Below are positions 7,058 through 13,918 of a DNA stretch of 64,000 nt, piece after piece; the first letter of the stretch is position 1, and each line of letters opens with the position of its first letter. Below the pieces are notes generated by a model that had not been told where the DNA came from, searched no databases, and saw only the letters and a program-made list of their open reading frames with translations. Origin of the DNA: Sulfurivirga caldicuralii (GTDB lineage Bacteria; Pseudomonadota; Gammaproteobacteria; Thiomicrospirales; Thiomicrospiraceae); the NCBI RefSeq assembly GCF_900141795.1, contig NZ_FSRE01000003.1, positions 248,001 through 312,000 of the forward strand. The letters run 5' to 3'. The position numbers were made by a program, and so were the translations under genes.

Positions 7058-8779
7058 CTATTCACCCCGTTTCAAGGCGGCGATGGCGGAAATATCGTCG
7101 GTGGTCGCCAGCTCGATGGCCTCGATCAGTCGCTGCAGCAGCGCCTGAAACTCGGCATCGCGATTTTCGCCGGGCGGAGGCAGCTCCAGCCGCTGCAGGA
7201 TCGTCACCAGCGCCTCCTGTCCATGTTCTCGCAAGGCCTGCACCACGGTGGCCTCGTCCGCGTCATTCAGAAGCGTTTCGATCAGCCACGCCAGCATGGG
7301 TGCGCCCTCCACCGGCGCCGCCCGCAACAGTGCCACATCGTCTGCACTGAACCAGGCGCGCGCCCTCGCAGGTTCCGCCAGCAGATGACGCGCCAGACGA
7401 TGCGCCAGCCCCACCACCGGCGGCGCCTGCCACTGGGGTTTCTTCACGCCTTCGCTGCGGGCATAGGGCAGATAGATGCCCAGCTCCCTGCCCAGCCGCC
7501 ATGCCGGAATGCCCAATGCACCGGCCGCCTGCTCGGCCAGCGCGGACTGATACCACCCCTTCGCCCGCTGCAGCCACGGTTTGATTTCCGCCAGAAACAG
7601 CCGCCGTCCCTCCTGCTCGCTCAGCGGCACCGGCAACGCGGCGACGATCTGCTCGACCACAAAGTCGACCAGCGGCGGGGCCGAATCGAGCTGCTGCTGA
7701 AAACCCGCCTTGCCCTGCTTGCGCACCCAGCTGTCGGGATCTTCACCCGGGGGCAGAAACAGAAAACGCGCACTCTGCCTTTCGTTCAAGCGCGGCAACA
7801 GCAGCTCCACGGCCTTCCAAGCCGCCTTGCGTCCGGCAGCATCGCCGTCAAAGCTGAACACCACCGTATTCACTTCGCGATACAACCGATCCAGATGCGC
7901 TTCGGTCACGGCGGTGCCCAACGTCGCCACGGCATTGGGAAAGCCGTGCTGCGCGAGGGCGATCACGTCCATATAGCCTTCCACCACGATGATGAGATCG
8001 GCTTTGACCCGTGCCTGGTGCATTTCATAAAGGCCATAGAGCACCTGCCCCTTGTGAAAAATGGGGCTTTCCGGCGAATTGAGGTACTTGGGCTTTTCAT
8101 CGCCCAGCACGCGCCCGCCAAAGCCCAGTACGCGGCCGCGCACATCACGGATAGGGAACATGATGCGGTTGCGGAAGCGATCATAGGTTCCCTGCTTGCC
8201 TTCCTTGCGGATGCGCAGCCCCACCGTTTCCAGCGCCTCCTCGTAGTCTGTGATGGGCGTAAAGGCACGATCGAGACTGCTCCAGCCGGGTGGCGCGAAC
8301 CCCAGGTAATAGCGCTTGGCGATTTCGGGGGTTAGGCCACGCTGACGCAGATAGGCCTTGGCCGCTTCCGCATCGGGATGGTCGCGCAACTGCTGGCGGT
8401 AGAAGCGCGCGGCGTGTGCCATCAGATCGTAGAGTGTGGCCTGCGCCTTCTGACGCTGCGCCTGCTCCGGCGTCAGCTTCTGATAGGGCACCTGCAGGCC
8501 TACCTGCTGCGCCAGCGCCTCAACGGCATCGGTAAAGCTAAGCCCATCGTATTCCTGCAGGAACTTGATGGCATCCCCGCTGGCACCGCAGCCGAAGCAG
8601 TGATAGAACTGCTTGGAGGGAATGACATTAAACGATGGCGTCTTTTCGCTGTGGAAGGGACAGCAGGCCACGTAATTGCGCCCCGCCTTTTTCAGCGGCA
8701 CGCGCTGGCCGATAACCTGAACGATATCAGTCTGCGCCAGCAGTTGCTCGATAAACGCCCGCGGGATCTGACCGGCCAT
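7058..8779 (-). CDS. dnaG: DNA primase
   Basis: This 573-residue protein synthesises RNA primers for Okazaki fragments at the replication fork. The N-terminal zinc finger is visible as CCPFH followed by CFGCG (about residues 39-64). The RNA polymerase core follows, with the TOPRIM motifs VVEGYMDVIAL (about 265) and FSFDGDAAGRKAAWKA (about 310). The C-terminal ~140 residues are the DnaB-interacting helicase-binding domain and are less conserved. It is the third gene of the macromolecular synthesis operon. A strong stem-loop at 8826-8851 between yqeY and dnaG probably limits how much transcription reaches it, as a terminator between rpsU and dnaG does in E. coli. Confidence 0.97.
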   Translation of the reverse strand: MAGQIPRAFIEQLLAQTDIVQVIGQRVPLKKAGRNYVACCPFHSEKTPSFNVIPSKQFYHCFGCGASGDAIKFLQEYDGLSFTDAVEALAQQVGLQVPYQKLTPEQAQRQKAQATLYDLMAHAARFYRQQLRDHPDAEAAKAYLRQRGLTPEIAKRYYLGFAPPGWSSLDRAFTPITDYEEALETVGLRIRKEGKQGTYDRFRNRIMFPIRDVRGRVLGFGGRVLGDEKPKYLNSPESPIFHKGQVLYGLYEMHQARVKADLIIVVEGYMDVIALAQHGFPNAVATLGTAVTEAHLDRLYREVNTVVFSFDGDAAGRKAAWKAVELLLPRLNERQSARFLFLPPGEDPDSWVRKQGKAGFQQQLDSAPPLVDFVVEQIVAALPVPLSEQEGRRLFLAEIKPWLQRAKGWYQSALAEQAAGALGIPAWRLGRELGIYLPYARSEGVKKPQWQAPPVVGLAHRLARHLLAEPARARAWFSADDVALLRAAPVEGAPMLAWLIETLLNDADEATVVQALREHGQEALVTILQRLELPPPGENRDAEFQALLQRLIEAIELATTDDISAIAALKRGE

Positions 8780-8825
8780 ACGCCTCCTGATGGGTGCGGC
8801 ACCCCTTTACAGGTACCAGAAACAG

Positions 8826-8851
8826 AAAAGCCTGCACATCGGCAGGCTTTT
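8826..8851 (-). terminator. Internal terminator/attenuator between yqeY and dnaG
   Basis: A 10-bp stem, AAAAGCCTGC/GCAGGCTTTT, with a 6-base loop is followed by T on the minus strand. It lies inside the operon, after yqeY and before dnaG, so it should act as a partial terminator that lowers DnaG relative to S21. Confidence 0.75.
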
Positions 8852-8877
8852 CATTGAACAGTGATTCCGGCGTTTTT

Positions 8878-9327
8878 TCAACCGGCCAGTTTCGCCTTCA
8901 CCTTCTTGCTGACTTCAGCCATGTCGGCACGTCCCTGCATTTTCGGCTTGAGCACGCCCATGACCTGTCCCATGCCCTGCATGCCACTGGCACCGGTTTC
9001 GGCGATGGCCGCCTCGATCATGGCGTCGATCTCGGCTTCGCTCAGAGGCTGCGGCAGGAACTCCTGAATGACTTCCATCTCGTAGCGTTCCTGCTCGGCC
9101 AGCTCGGGGCGTCCGGCATTTTCATACTGCTCGATGGAATCGCGGCGCTGCTTGACCTGCTTGTCGAGCACGGCAATGATGTCGTCATCGCTCAGGTGTT
9201 TCTGGCTGTCCACTTCCACCTGCTTGATGGCGGCCAGCATGCTGCGGATGACGCCCAGACGCTTCTTGTCGCCTGCCTTCATGCAGGCTTTCATTTCCTG
9301 AGTCAGCTGCGCCTTGAGATCAGACAT
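8878..9327 (-). CDS. yqeY: GatB/YqeY domain-containing protein
   Basis: This 149-residue, largely helical protein of the YqeY family has the usual length and hallmarks: RLGVIRSMLAAIKQVEVD near residues 23-40, VKQRRDSIEQYENAGRPELAEQE in the middle, and the C-terminal GQVMGVLKPKMQGRADM block. The domain resembles the tRNA-binding tail of GatB and suggests contact with tRNA or amidotransferase partners, but its exact role is not established. The gene lies 12 bases after rpsU and before dnaG, the arrangement seen in Pseudomonas and relatives, whereas E. coli lacks yqeY in this operon. It ends just before an internal terminator, so it is probably expressed with rpsU more strongly than dnaG and rpoD. 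Confidence 0.93.
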   Translation of the reverse strand: MSDLKAQLTQEMKACMKAGDKKRLGVIRSMLAAIKQVEVDSQKHLSDDDIIAVLDKQVKQRRDSIEQYENAGRPELAEQERYEMEVIQEFLPQPLSEAEIDAMIEAAIAETGASGMQGMGQVMGVLKPKMQGRADMAEVSKKVKAKLAG

Positions 9328-9339
9328 GGTCTGGACCGA

Positions 9340-9561
9340 TCAGTGACGGCGGTTCTGCATCATGCGGCGACGCTCGCGTGACAGGCGCTTGGCCAGACGC
9401 TTGATCGCAGCAGCTTTCTTGCGCTTGCGCGCCCAGGTGGGCTTTTCGTAATACTCGCGGCGACGCGCTTCGGCGATGATGCCGGCCTTTTCACATGCAC
9501 GCTTGAAACGACGCAGGGCGACGTCAAACGGCTCGGTTTCACGAATCTTGACTACTGGCAT
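9340..9561 (-). CDS. rpsU: 30S ribosomal protein S21
   Basis: This 73-residue, strongly basic protein begins [21 protein letters not shown], the family N-terminus, and contains the [19 protein letters not shown] block and an Arg-rich tail. S21 binds the 30S subunit near the 3' end of 16S rRNA and helps in initiation. It opens the rpsU-yqeY-dnaG-rpoD operon, behind a good promoter at 9604-9632. In many gammaproteobacteria tsaD is divergent from rpsU; here the divergent neighbour is ispB, while tsaD is found at 51.2 kb. Confidence 0.97.
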   Translation of the reverse strand: MPVVKIRETEPFDVALRRFKRACEKAGIIAEARRREYYEKPTWARKRKKAAAIKRLAKRLSRERRRMMQNRRH

Positions 9562-9603
9562 AATTCTGTTTCCGTCCTGTTAAGGGTTTTCAAAGAAAGG
9601 CGA

Positions 9604-9632
9604 ATTATAACCATGGCGTTAAGTCATTGCAA
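9604..9632 (-). promoter_or_regulatory. Predicted promoter of the rpsU-yqeY-dnaG-rpoD operon
   Basis: On the minus strand, -35 TTGCAA (9627-9632) and -10 TATAAT (9604-9609) are separated by 17 bases, about 43 bases upstream of the rpsU start. Confidence 0.7.
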
Positions 9633-9844
9633 ACGTTTACACAATTTCAGTTTTCACGCCGCGCTGGCATGCCCATGCTGAACGAATAACGCCTGCCTCA
9701 AGCATGCCGGCCACGGACTGCACACGCTCCCCTCTCCATAACCTTTATACAGCTATTCAGCGCATGCATTTGTGCGTCAGCGCAAACCCTCGACCAGACG
9801 CTTTTGGCTACAATGTAGCGACTCAAGATTAACGGACGCCGTGC

Positions 9845-10813
9845 ATGAATCTGGAATCCATTCGCACCCTGATTAAAGATGACATAAAAGCCACCGATGC
9901 GTTGATCCTCAATCGCCTCGCCTCCGATGTCGTGCTGATCAACCAGATTGGGCACTACATTATCAACAGTGGTGGCAAGCGCTTCCGCCCCCTGCTGGTC
10001 CTGCTTGGCGCCCGGGCGTGTGGCTACGAAGGGACACACCATCATGTCATGGCGGCGGCCATCGAGTTCATTCACACCTCCACGCTTCTGCACGACGATG
10101 TGGTGGATGAATCCCATACCCGCCGCGGACGGCGCACCGCCAACGACGTCTGGGGCAACGCAGCCAGCGTACTGGTGGGGGATTACCTTTATTCACGCTC
10201 GTTTCAGCTGATGGTGGAACCCGGCTCCATGCGTCTGATGGAGATGATGGCGGAAGCCACCAACGTCATTGCCATGGGTGAGGTGATGCAACTGCTCAAT
10301 ATCCACAACGCCGATGTGGATGAAGCCACCTACATGGAAGTGATTAATCGCAAGACGGCCAAGCTGTTCGAGGCCGGCCTGCGCGTGGGCCCCATTCTGG
10401 TGGACCGCCCCGACTGGGAAGAGGTGCTGGCTCTGTATGGCTGCCATCTGGGGGCCGCCTTTCAGCTGGTGGACGATGCGCTGGACTATATGGGCGACCC
10501 GCAAACCTTGGGCAAGAACGTGGGCGACGACCTGGCGGAGGGCAAGCCGACCCTGCCACTGATTCACGTGCTGCATCAGGGCAATGAAGCGGATCGTGCG
10601 CTCATCCGGAAAGCCATCGAATCCGAAGACGGTGCGCAGTATCTGAACGAGGTCATCGAAGTGATCAAGCGCAGCGGCGCGCTGGACTATACGCTGCAGC
10701 GTGCCCGTGAAGAAGCCGACAAGGCGAAGAAGCTGCTGTTTGTTCTGCCGGAATCCCCCTATCGGGACGCCCTGGCTTCCCTGGCCGAACTGGCCGTCCA
10801 ACGGGATCACTGA
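9845..10813 (+). CDS. ispB: Long-chain trans-polyprenyl diphosphate synthase (octaprenyl type)
   Basis: This 322-residue enzyme condenses isopentenyl diphosphate onto an allylic primer to make the side chain of ubiquinone or menaquinone. The first aspartate-rich motif DDVVDE (about residues 83-88), the GGKRFRP block (about 43), and the second aspartate motif (VDDALDY with GDDLAEGK downstream, about 210-235) are all intact. A small residue (T) a few positions before the first Asp motif fits a long product, but chain length is inferred from the family only. A TACAAT -10 box lies at 9809-9814. The gene is divergent from rpsU, whereas its common partner in relatives is rplU. Confidence 0.95.
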   Translation: MNLESIRTLIKDDIKATDALILNRLASDVVLINQIGHYIINSGGKRFRPLLVLLGARACGYEGTHHHVMAAAIEFIHTSTLLHDDVVDESHTRRGRRTANDVWGNAASVLVGDYLYSRSFQLMVEPGSMRLMEMMAEATNVIAMGEVMQLLNIHNADVDEATYMEVINRKTAKLFEAGLRVGPILVDRPDWEEVLALYGCHLGAAFQLVDDALDYMGDPQTLGKNVGDDLAEGKPTLPLIHVLHQGNEADRALIRKAIESEDGAQYLNEVIEVIKRSGALDYTLQRAREEADKAKKLLFVLPESPYRDALASLAELAVQRDH

Positions 10814-10833
10814 ACCACCGAAAACCCTGGCGA

Positions 10834-11466
10834 CTATCCGTTCGCCGCGCGCCCGCGCCCCATGATATTTCTGACCTGACGGTGCTCATTCAGCTCGCGC
10901 AGCTGACGGTGCAGGCGCTCATCACGGGTGCGCACGAACAGCTTGTACAGGTCCAGATTGCGCAAGCGTGTCTTCTTCCAGTCGATGCGGTCGATAATCC
11001 AGTGGGCGATAAAGCGAATGATGTGGCACTCGTCGCGGTGCGCATAGATCAGTTTGGGCACATAGTCGGGCCCTCTGAGCCGCTCCACTACAATCTTGCC
11101 TCGTTTGGGATCCGGATAGATGCGCAGGAAGCTGTTGTCCTCATCGCGCACACTGATGCCCTCGTAAAGCCGGACCACGCCCCCCATGGAAAAGCTCACC
11201 TTGGTAATGAGCAGACTTTCCGACTTGCCGCTCCACCCCGGCACAAACACAAAGATGTTCTGCTGGCGCACCTGACGCATGAACTTTTCCACCAACTCAA
11301 AGGAAACAAAATGGTGGCTGTCCGCCTGCTCAAACTCGCGCACCATGGCGCGGTCTTCCGCCCGCTCCAGCAGGCGCATAAAATAGAATAGCGCCGGTTG
11401 CGCCGGCAATTCGTTCTTGCGCCGACGCTGTCTGCGATCCTGAGTTTCCTTTTTCTGCTTTGCCAT
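10834..11466 (-). CDS. Hypothetical protein, basic, with an atypical N-terminus
   Basis: I do not recognise this 210-residue protein. It starts with a Lys/Arg-rich tract (MAKQKKETQDRRQRRRKN) that may bind nucleic acid. A mixed alpha/beta middle with repeated aromatic-acidic patterns follows, and then a helical, His- and Arg-rich end. There is no signal peptide, transmembrane segment or clear catalytic motif. The start at 11466 is supported by GGAG ten bases upstream; an upstream alternative adds 15 residues with no better site. It is convergent with ispB (20 bases between stops) and divergent from apbE. Codon use looks like that of its neighbours, so it is probably a real, lineage-specific gene. 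Confidence 0.7.
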   Translation of the reverse strand: MAKQKKETQDRRQRRRKNELPAQPALFYFMRLLERAEDRAMVREFEQADSHHFVSFELVEKFMRQVRQQNIFVFVPGWSGKSESLLITKVSFSMGGVVRLYEGISVRDEDNSFLRIYPDPKRGKIVVERLRGPDYVPKLIYAHRDECHIIRFIAHWIIDRIDWKKTRLRNLDLYKLFVRTRDERLHRQLRELNEHRQVRNIMGRGRAANG

Positions 11467-11531
11467 CGTTTCTCCACTCCCGATACTCTCACTATCGGCC
11501 GATGCAGGCAAAACTGGAGAGTAGCAGCGGC

Positions 11532-11537
11532 TAAAAT
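11532..11537 (+). promoter_or_regulatory. -10-like box abutting the apbE start
   Basis: TAAAAT ends 6 bases before the apbE ATG with no Shine-Dalgarno sequence between, the same geometry as at yigZ. A leaderless transcript is possible. The -35 element is not clear. Confidence 0.35.
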
Positions 11538-11543
11538 GCCCTC

Positions 11544-12545
11544 ATGCGCCCGATCATCCTATTTTTACTTGTTTTCCTGACTGCCTGCAGCCAGGCACCC
11601 GCGCCCCACAGCCGAACGTTCTATGTCTTCGGCACGCAAGTCAACGTGACGCTCTATGCCGACGATCCTCGACAGGCTGAACAGGCCTTTGCGGCATTGA
11701 ACCAGCGCTTTCAGCACTTTCATCACGACTGGCACGCCTGGGAACCGGGCGGCATTGTGGCCAGAATCAATGCCTCCATCGCTTCAGGCCAGCCCATCGA
11801 AGTGCCCACTTCCGTCAAGGCGTTCATTCTGAAATCACAGCAGCTGTGCCGTGCCTCAGGCGGCCTGTTCGACCCGGGCATTGGTGCGCTGATCGACCTG
11901 TGGGGCTTTCATGGCGAAGACTGGCACGGCCCGCCTCCACCTCAGCATGAGATTGACAGATGGCGCAAACAGCGTCCCTCCATCTGCGACCTCGCCTTTC
12001 AGGGCGGCCGCCTCATCAGCCGCAACCCCACTGTCCGTCTCGACTTTGGCGGCAATGCCAAGGGACTGGCGCTGGACATGGCGCTGGAAACCCTGCAGCA
12101 GTTCGGCATTCGCCATGCAATCGTCAATATCGGCGGCGACATGAAGGCACTGGGCAGCAAGTCAGACGGCACGCCCTGGCACATTGGCGTGGAAGATCCC
12201 TTTCAGCCGCGTCAGATTCTGGCACGCATCGACCTGCGCGATGGGGAGGCGGTGGTCACCTCCGGCACCTATGAACGCTATTTCGACTGGCAGGGCACCC
12301 GCTACAGTCACATCCTCGACCCCACCACCGGCTGGCCCGCCCATGGACTGGTCTCGGTGACGGTCATCCACCCGGATGCCACCACTGCCGATGCAGCCGC
12401 CACCGCCCTGCTGGTAGCCGGCCCCAAACGCTGGCGCGCGGCGGCCAAACGCATGGGCGTCACCACCGCCGCGGTCATCGATCAGCACGGCATGATCCAG
12501 ATGACCCCCGCCATGCAGGCACGCTGGCACCCCATGCCTCCCTGA
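11544..12545 (+). CDS. apbE: FAD:protein FMN transferase (ApbE), lipoprotein
   Basis: This 333-residue periplasmic enzyme attaches FMN through a phosphoester bond to Thr/Ser in target proteins such as NqrC, RnfG, NosR and other FMN-bind domain proteins. A lipoprotein signal with lipobox LTACS places the cysteine at residue 15. The ApbE fold is shown by FYVFGTQVNVTLY, by LFDPGIGALIDLWGF (FAD site), and by the VNIGGDMKALG and DPTTGWPAHGLVSVTVIHP blocks, the last with the metal and catalytic region followed by DATTADAAATALLV. No flavinylated redox complex lies beside it, but an FMN-bind protein with a fitting DGITGAT site occurs at 53.5 kb. The start codon has no Shine-Dalgarno sequence. Confidence 0.96.
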   Translation: MRPIILFLLVFLTACSQAPAPHSRTFYVFGTQVNVTLYADDPRQAEQAFAALNQRFQHFHHDWHAWEPGGIVARINASIASGQPIEVPTSVKAFILKSQQLCRASGGLFDPGIGALIDLWGFHGEDWHGPPPPQHEIDRWRKQRPSICDLAFQGGRLISRNPTVRLDFGGNAKGLALDMALETLQQFGIRHAIVNIGGDMKALGSKSDGTPWHIGVEDPFQPRQILARIDLRDGEAVVTSGTYERYFDWQGTRYSHILDPTTGWPAHGLVSVTVIHPDATTADAAATALLVAGPKRWRAAAKRMGVTTAAVIDQHGMIQMTPAMQARWHPMPP

Positions 12546-12584
12546 CCCTGAAAGGTGCCCCCCCCAAGAAGGCTGCGCAAGACT

Positions 12585-12794
12585 TCAGAGTGTGCTCGTT
12601 ACCAGTGCAATGATGGCAACCGATTTAAGGCGGATTATATGTTGCTCGATTCGCGCCGCGTTTTGCGCCGCATCGCGCGCCTCTTCAGTCTGCGCCTTGC
12701 CCTGTTTTGCGTCTGGGTCTTCCAGATAGTCAAGCGCAACCTGAGCCACTGCAACGACATCCGTTGCTTCATTAAAGGCGTTTTGCGGCATCAT
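12585..12794 (-). CDS. Small hypothetical protein, phage-like
   Basis: I do not recognise this 69-residue protein. It begins MMPQNAFNEATDVVAVAQ and is Ala/Glu-rich and helical, ending in a hydrophobic stretch. An AAGG-type ribosome binding site precedes the ATG pair. It follows the stop of the preceding 69-codon ORF by 12 bases on the same strand, so the two are probably co-transcribed. Its tiny size, helical composition and position in an AT-rich patch suggest phage or plasmid ancestry, but no function can be assigned. Confidence 0.45.
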   Translation of the reverse strand: MMPQNAFNEATDVVAVAQVALDYLEDPDAKQGKAQTEEARDAAQNAARIEQHIIRLKSVAIIALVTSTL

Positions 12795-12806
12795 CGGCCT
12801 TCACCA

Positions 12807-13016
12807 TCAATCAATCGCACGGTAAACCTGAATAAATGGAAGCTTTCTAATCGCTCCGTAATCATCCTCAAGGATAAGGTCAATGAGATGTTCGCGCTCT
12901 TCTGGCGTTAAATCTCTGGTGATTATATGATCAAGATACCTAAAATATCCGGCTGATTTTGATTCATCTACCATCTTCTCCACGATTTTTCGCAGCTCTG
13001 GGTCTTCCTTTCTCAT
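12807..13016 (-). CDS. Small hypothetical protein, acidic, phage-like
   Basis: This 69-residue protein begins MRKEDPELRKIVEKMVDES and has a charged, mostly helical composition. I do not recognise it. The start at 13016 is well supported: GGAGG stands 7 bases upstream and the ATG overlaps the stop of a 28-codon ORF as ATGA, indicating translational coupling. A longer upstream start would overlap that ORF completely. The overlapping chain of tiny genes with good ribosome sites resembles early regions of phages. Codon use is more AT-rich than in the flanking core genes. Confidence 0.55.
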   Translation of the reverse strand: MRKEDPELRKIVEKMVDESKSAGYFRYLDHIITRDLTPEEREHLIDLILEDDYGAIRKLPFIQVYRAID

Positions 13017-13099
13017 TTTGCAACCTCCATTTGTTTGCGTTTCTCTTCTGCCCATTCAAGAATGCCAAGGTAGCGCGTCAGCAGGTCTTTATCTGCCAT
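13013..13099 (-). CDS. Very small ORF (28 codons) coupled to the next gene
   Basis: It begins MADKDLLTRYLGILEWAEEK, preceded by GGGGAT. Its TGA overlaps the ATG of the next ORF. Too short to identify; the coupling and ribosome sites suggest it is translated. Confidence 0.4.
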   Translation of the reverse strand: MADKDLLTRYLGILEWAEEKRKQMEVAK

Positions 13100-13330
13100 G
13101 ATCCCCAAAAACCGCTTTGGGCCCCTTCATATTTGTGTTTGTGAAGGCCTTGGCGTATGCCAGCGCCTCGTGCATCCCGGTGATTAACTCGCTGAATACA
13201 ATGTTATCAATTGAAAATCTTTCTTACTGTCTATCTTATAGCCGCGATACATGTAAGCCGCCGCTGCTTCTCGCTGCAAGGTAAACCATCAGGCGGAAAG
13301 ATATACTCTTGCGAAGCGCCCTGATATTTG
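13089..13330 (-). pseudogene. Decayed small gene with frameshifts
   Basis: Reading on the minus strand, coherent protein-like stretches occur in successive frames. One contains EYIFPPDGLPCSEK, the next AAAAYMYRGYKIDSKKDF, and the last SELITGMHEALAYAKAF, ending at the TAA at 13089-13091. Each is broken by a stop or frame change within 20 to 40 codons. It lies directly upstream of the 28-codon ORF in the same direction. I read it as a formerly intact small accessory gene, probably of phage origin, disrupted by at least two frameshifts. The reading is by eye and could be chance in AT-rich DNA. Confidence 0.35.
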
Positions 13331-13840
13331 GTTTTTTTCTCATCGGGAGCCCTTTTGGGTATTTTCTAATTCGCGCCCTGTGGAATTCTTGCAAGCCATA
13401 TTAAAGCCTTACGGAAGAGGAAGGGGTCGCTTTAAATTTTGCACCCCCACATTTTTGTTTGTGGCCGATTATGAACTGACGCGCGCAAACCGAAATTGAA
13501 AACACTTTGAAATGATTTCAGGGGAGCTCTCTTTTCTGATTTAAGCAGCCACAATCTCGCAAACTCTTTGAAATAATGATGTGACCACTTGTATCAAGAT
13601 CCCTTAAAGAGAGAATAAGGCAGATCGGTGCCCTCTTCCCTTTCACTGCTCACCGGTTATATTCCTTTCTTATTACACATAGTGTCAGTTCTACTGACGG
13701 CTGCTGGCCGTTGCCAGACAATCCCTGAGAAAAAACTTCTGAACTTCCCCAATTTTTTGAAGACGCCATAGGAAACCCTTTGCAAATACCAGAGTGCTCA
13801 TTCTAATCCTAACCTATGGGCTCACTCGTAAGTCTGCATC

Positions 13841-13860
13841 GGGGGTCCCCGACTTTTTTT
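13841..13860 (-). repeat. Dispersed repeat copy 3
   Basis: GGGGGTCCCCGACTTTTTTT on the plus strand. It lies a few bases downstream of the RND operon terminator, at the right edge of the accessory patch. Confidence 0.85.
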
Positions 13861-13868
13861 CAAGGCAC

Positions 13869-13894
13869 AAAAAACCCCGCCGGGCGGCGGGGTT
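13869..13894 (-). terminator. Intrinsic terminator of the RND efflux operon
   Basis: A 9-bp stem, AACCCCGCC/GGCGGGGTT, with a GGGC loop is followed on the minus strand by T6. Confidence 0.85.
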
Positions 13895-13918
13895 GATATG
13901 GCATGCTGAAAGGGCCTA

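Larger units (their letters stand above)
12546..13868. other. AT-rich accessory patch between apbE and the RND operon
   Basis: About 1.3 kb with base composition visibly lower in GC than its surroundings. The left half holds three tiny ORFs and a decayed gene on the minus strand, listed separately. From about 13335 to 13840 I see no coding sequence, only AT-rich DNA with a short perfect palindrome (GTCAGT-TCT-ACTGAC near 13685-13699). A copy of the dispersed repeat marks the right end. It looks like a remnant of a small mobile or phage-derived insertion. Confidence 0.55.

Noticed and set aside
12555-12911. 118-codon plus-strand frame in the accessory patch
   Set aside because: It is opposite two minus-strand ORFs that have ribosome sites, coupling and more protein-like composition, and it has none of these itself.
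13685-13699. Palindrome GTCAGT-TCT-ACTGAC as an attachment site
   Set aside because: It is a lone palindrome without a second copy flanking the patch, so attachment-site function is not supported.
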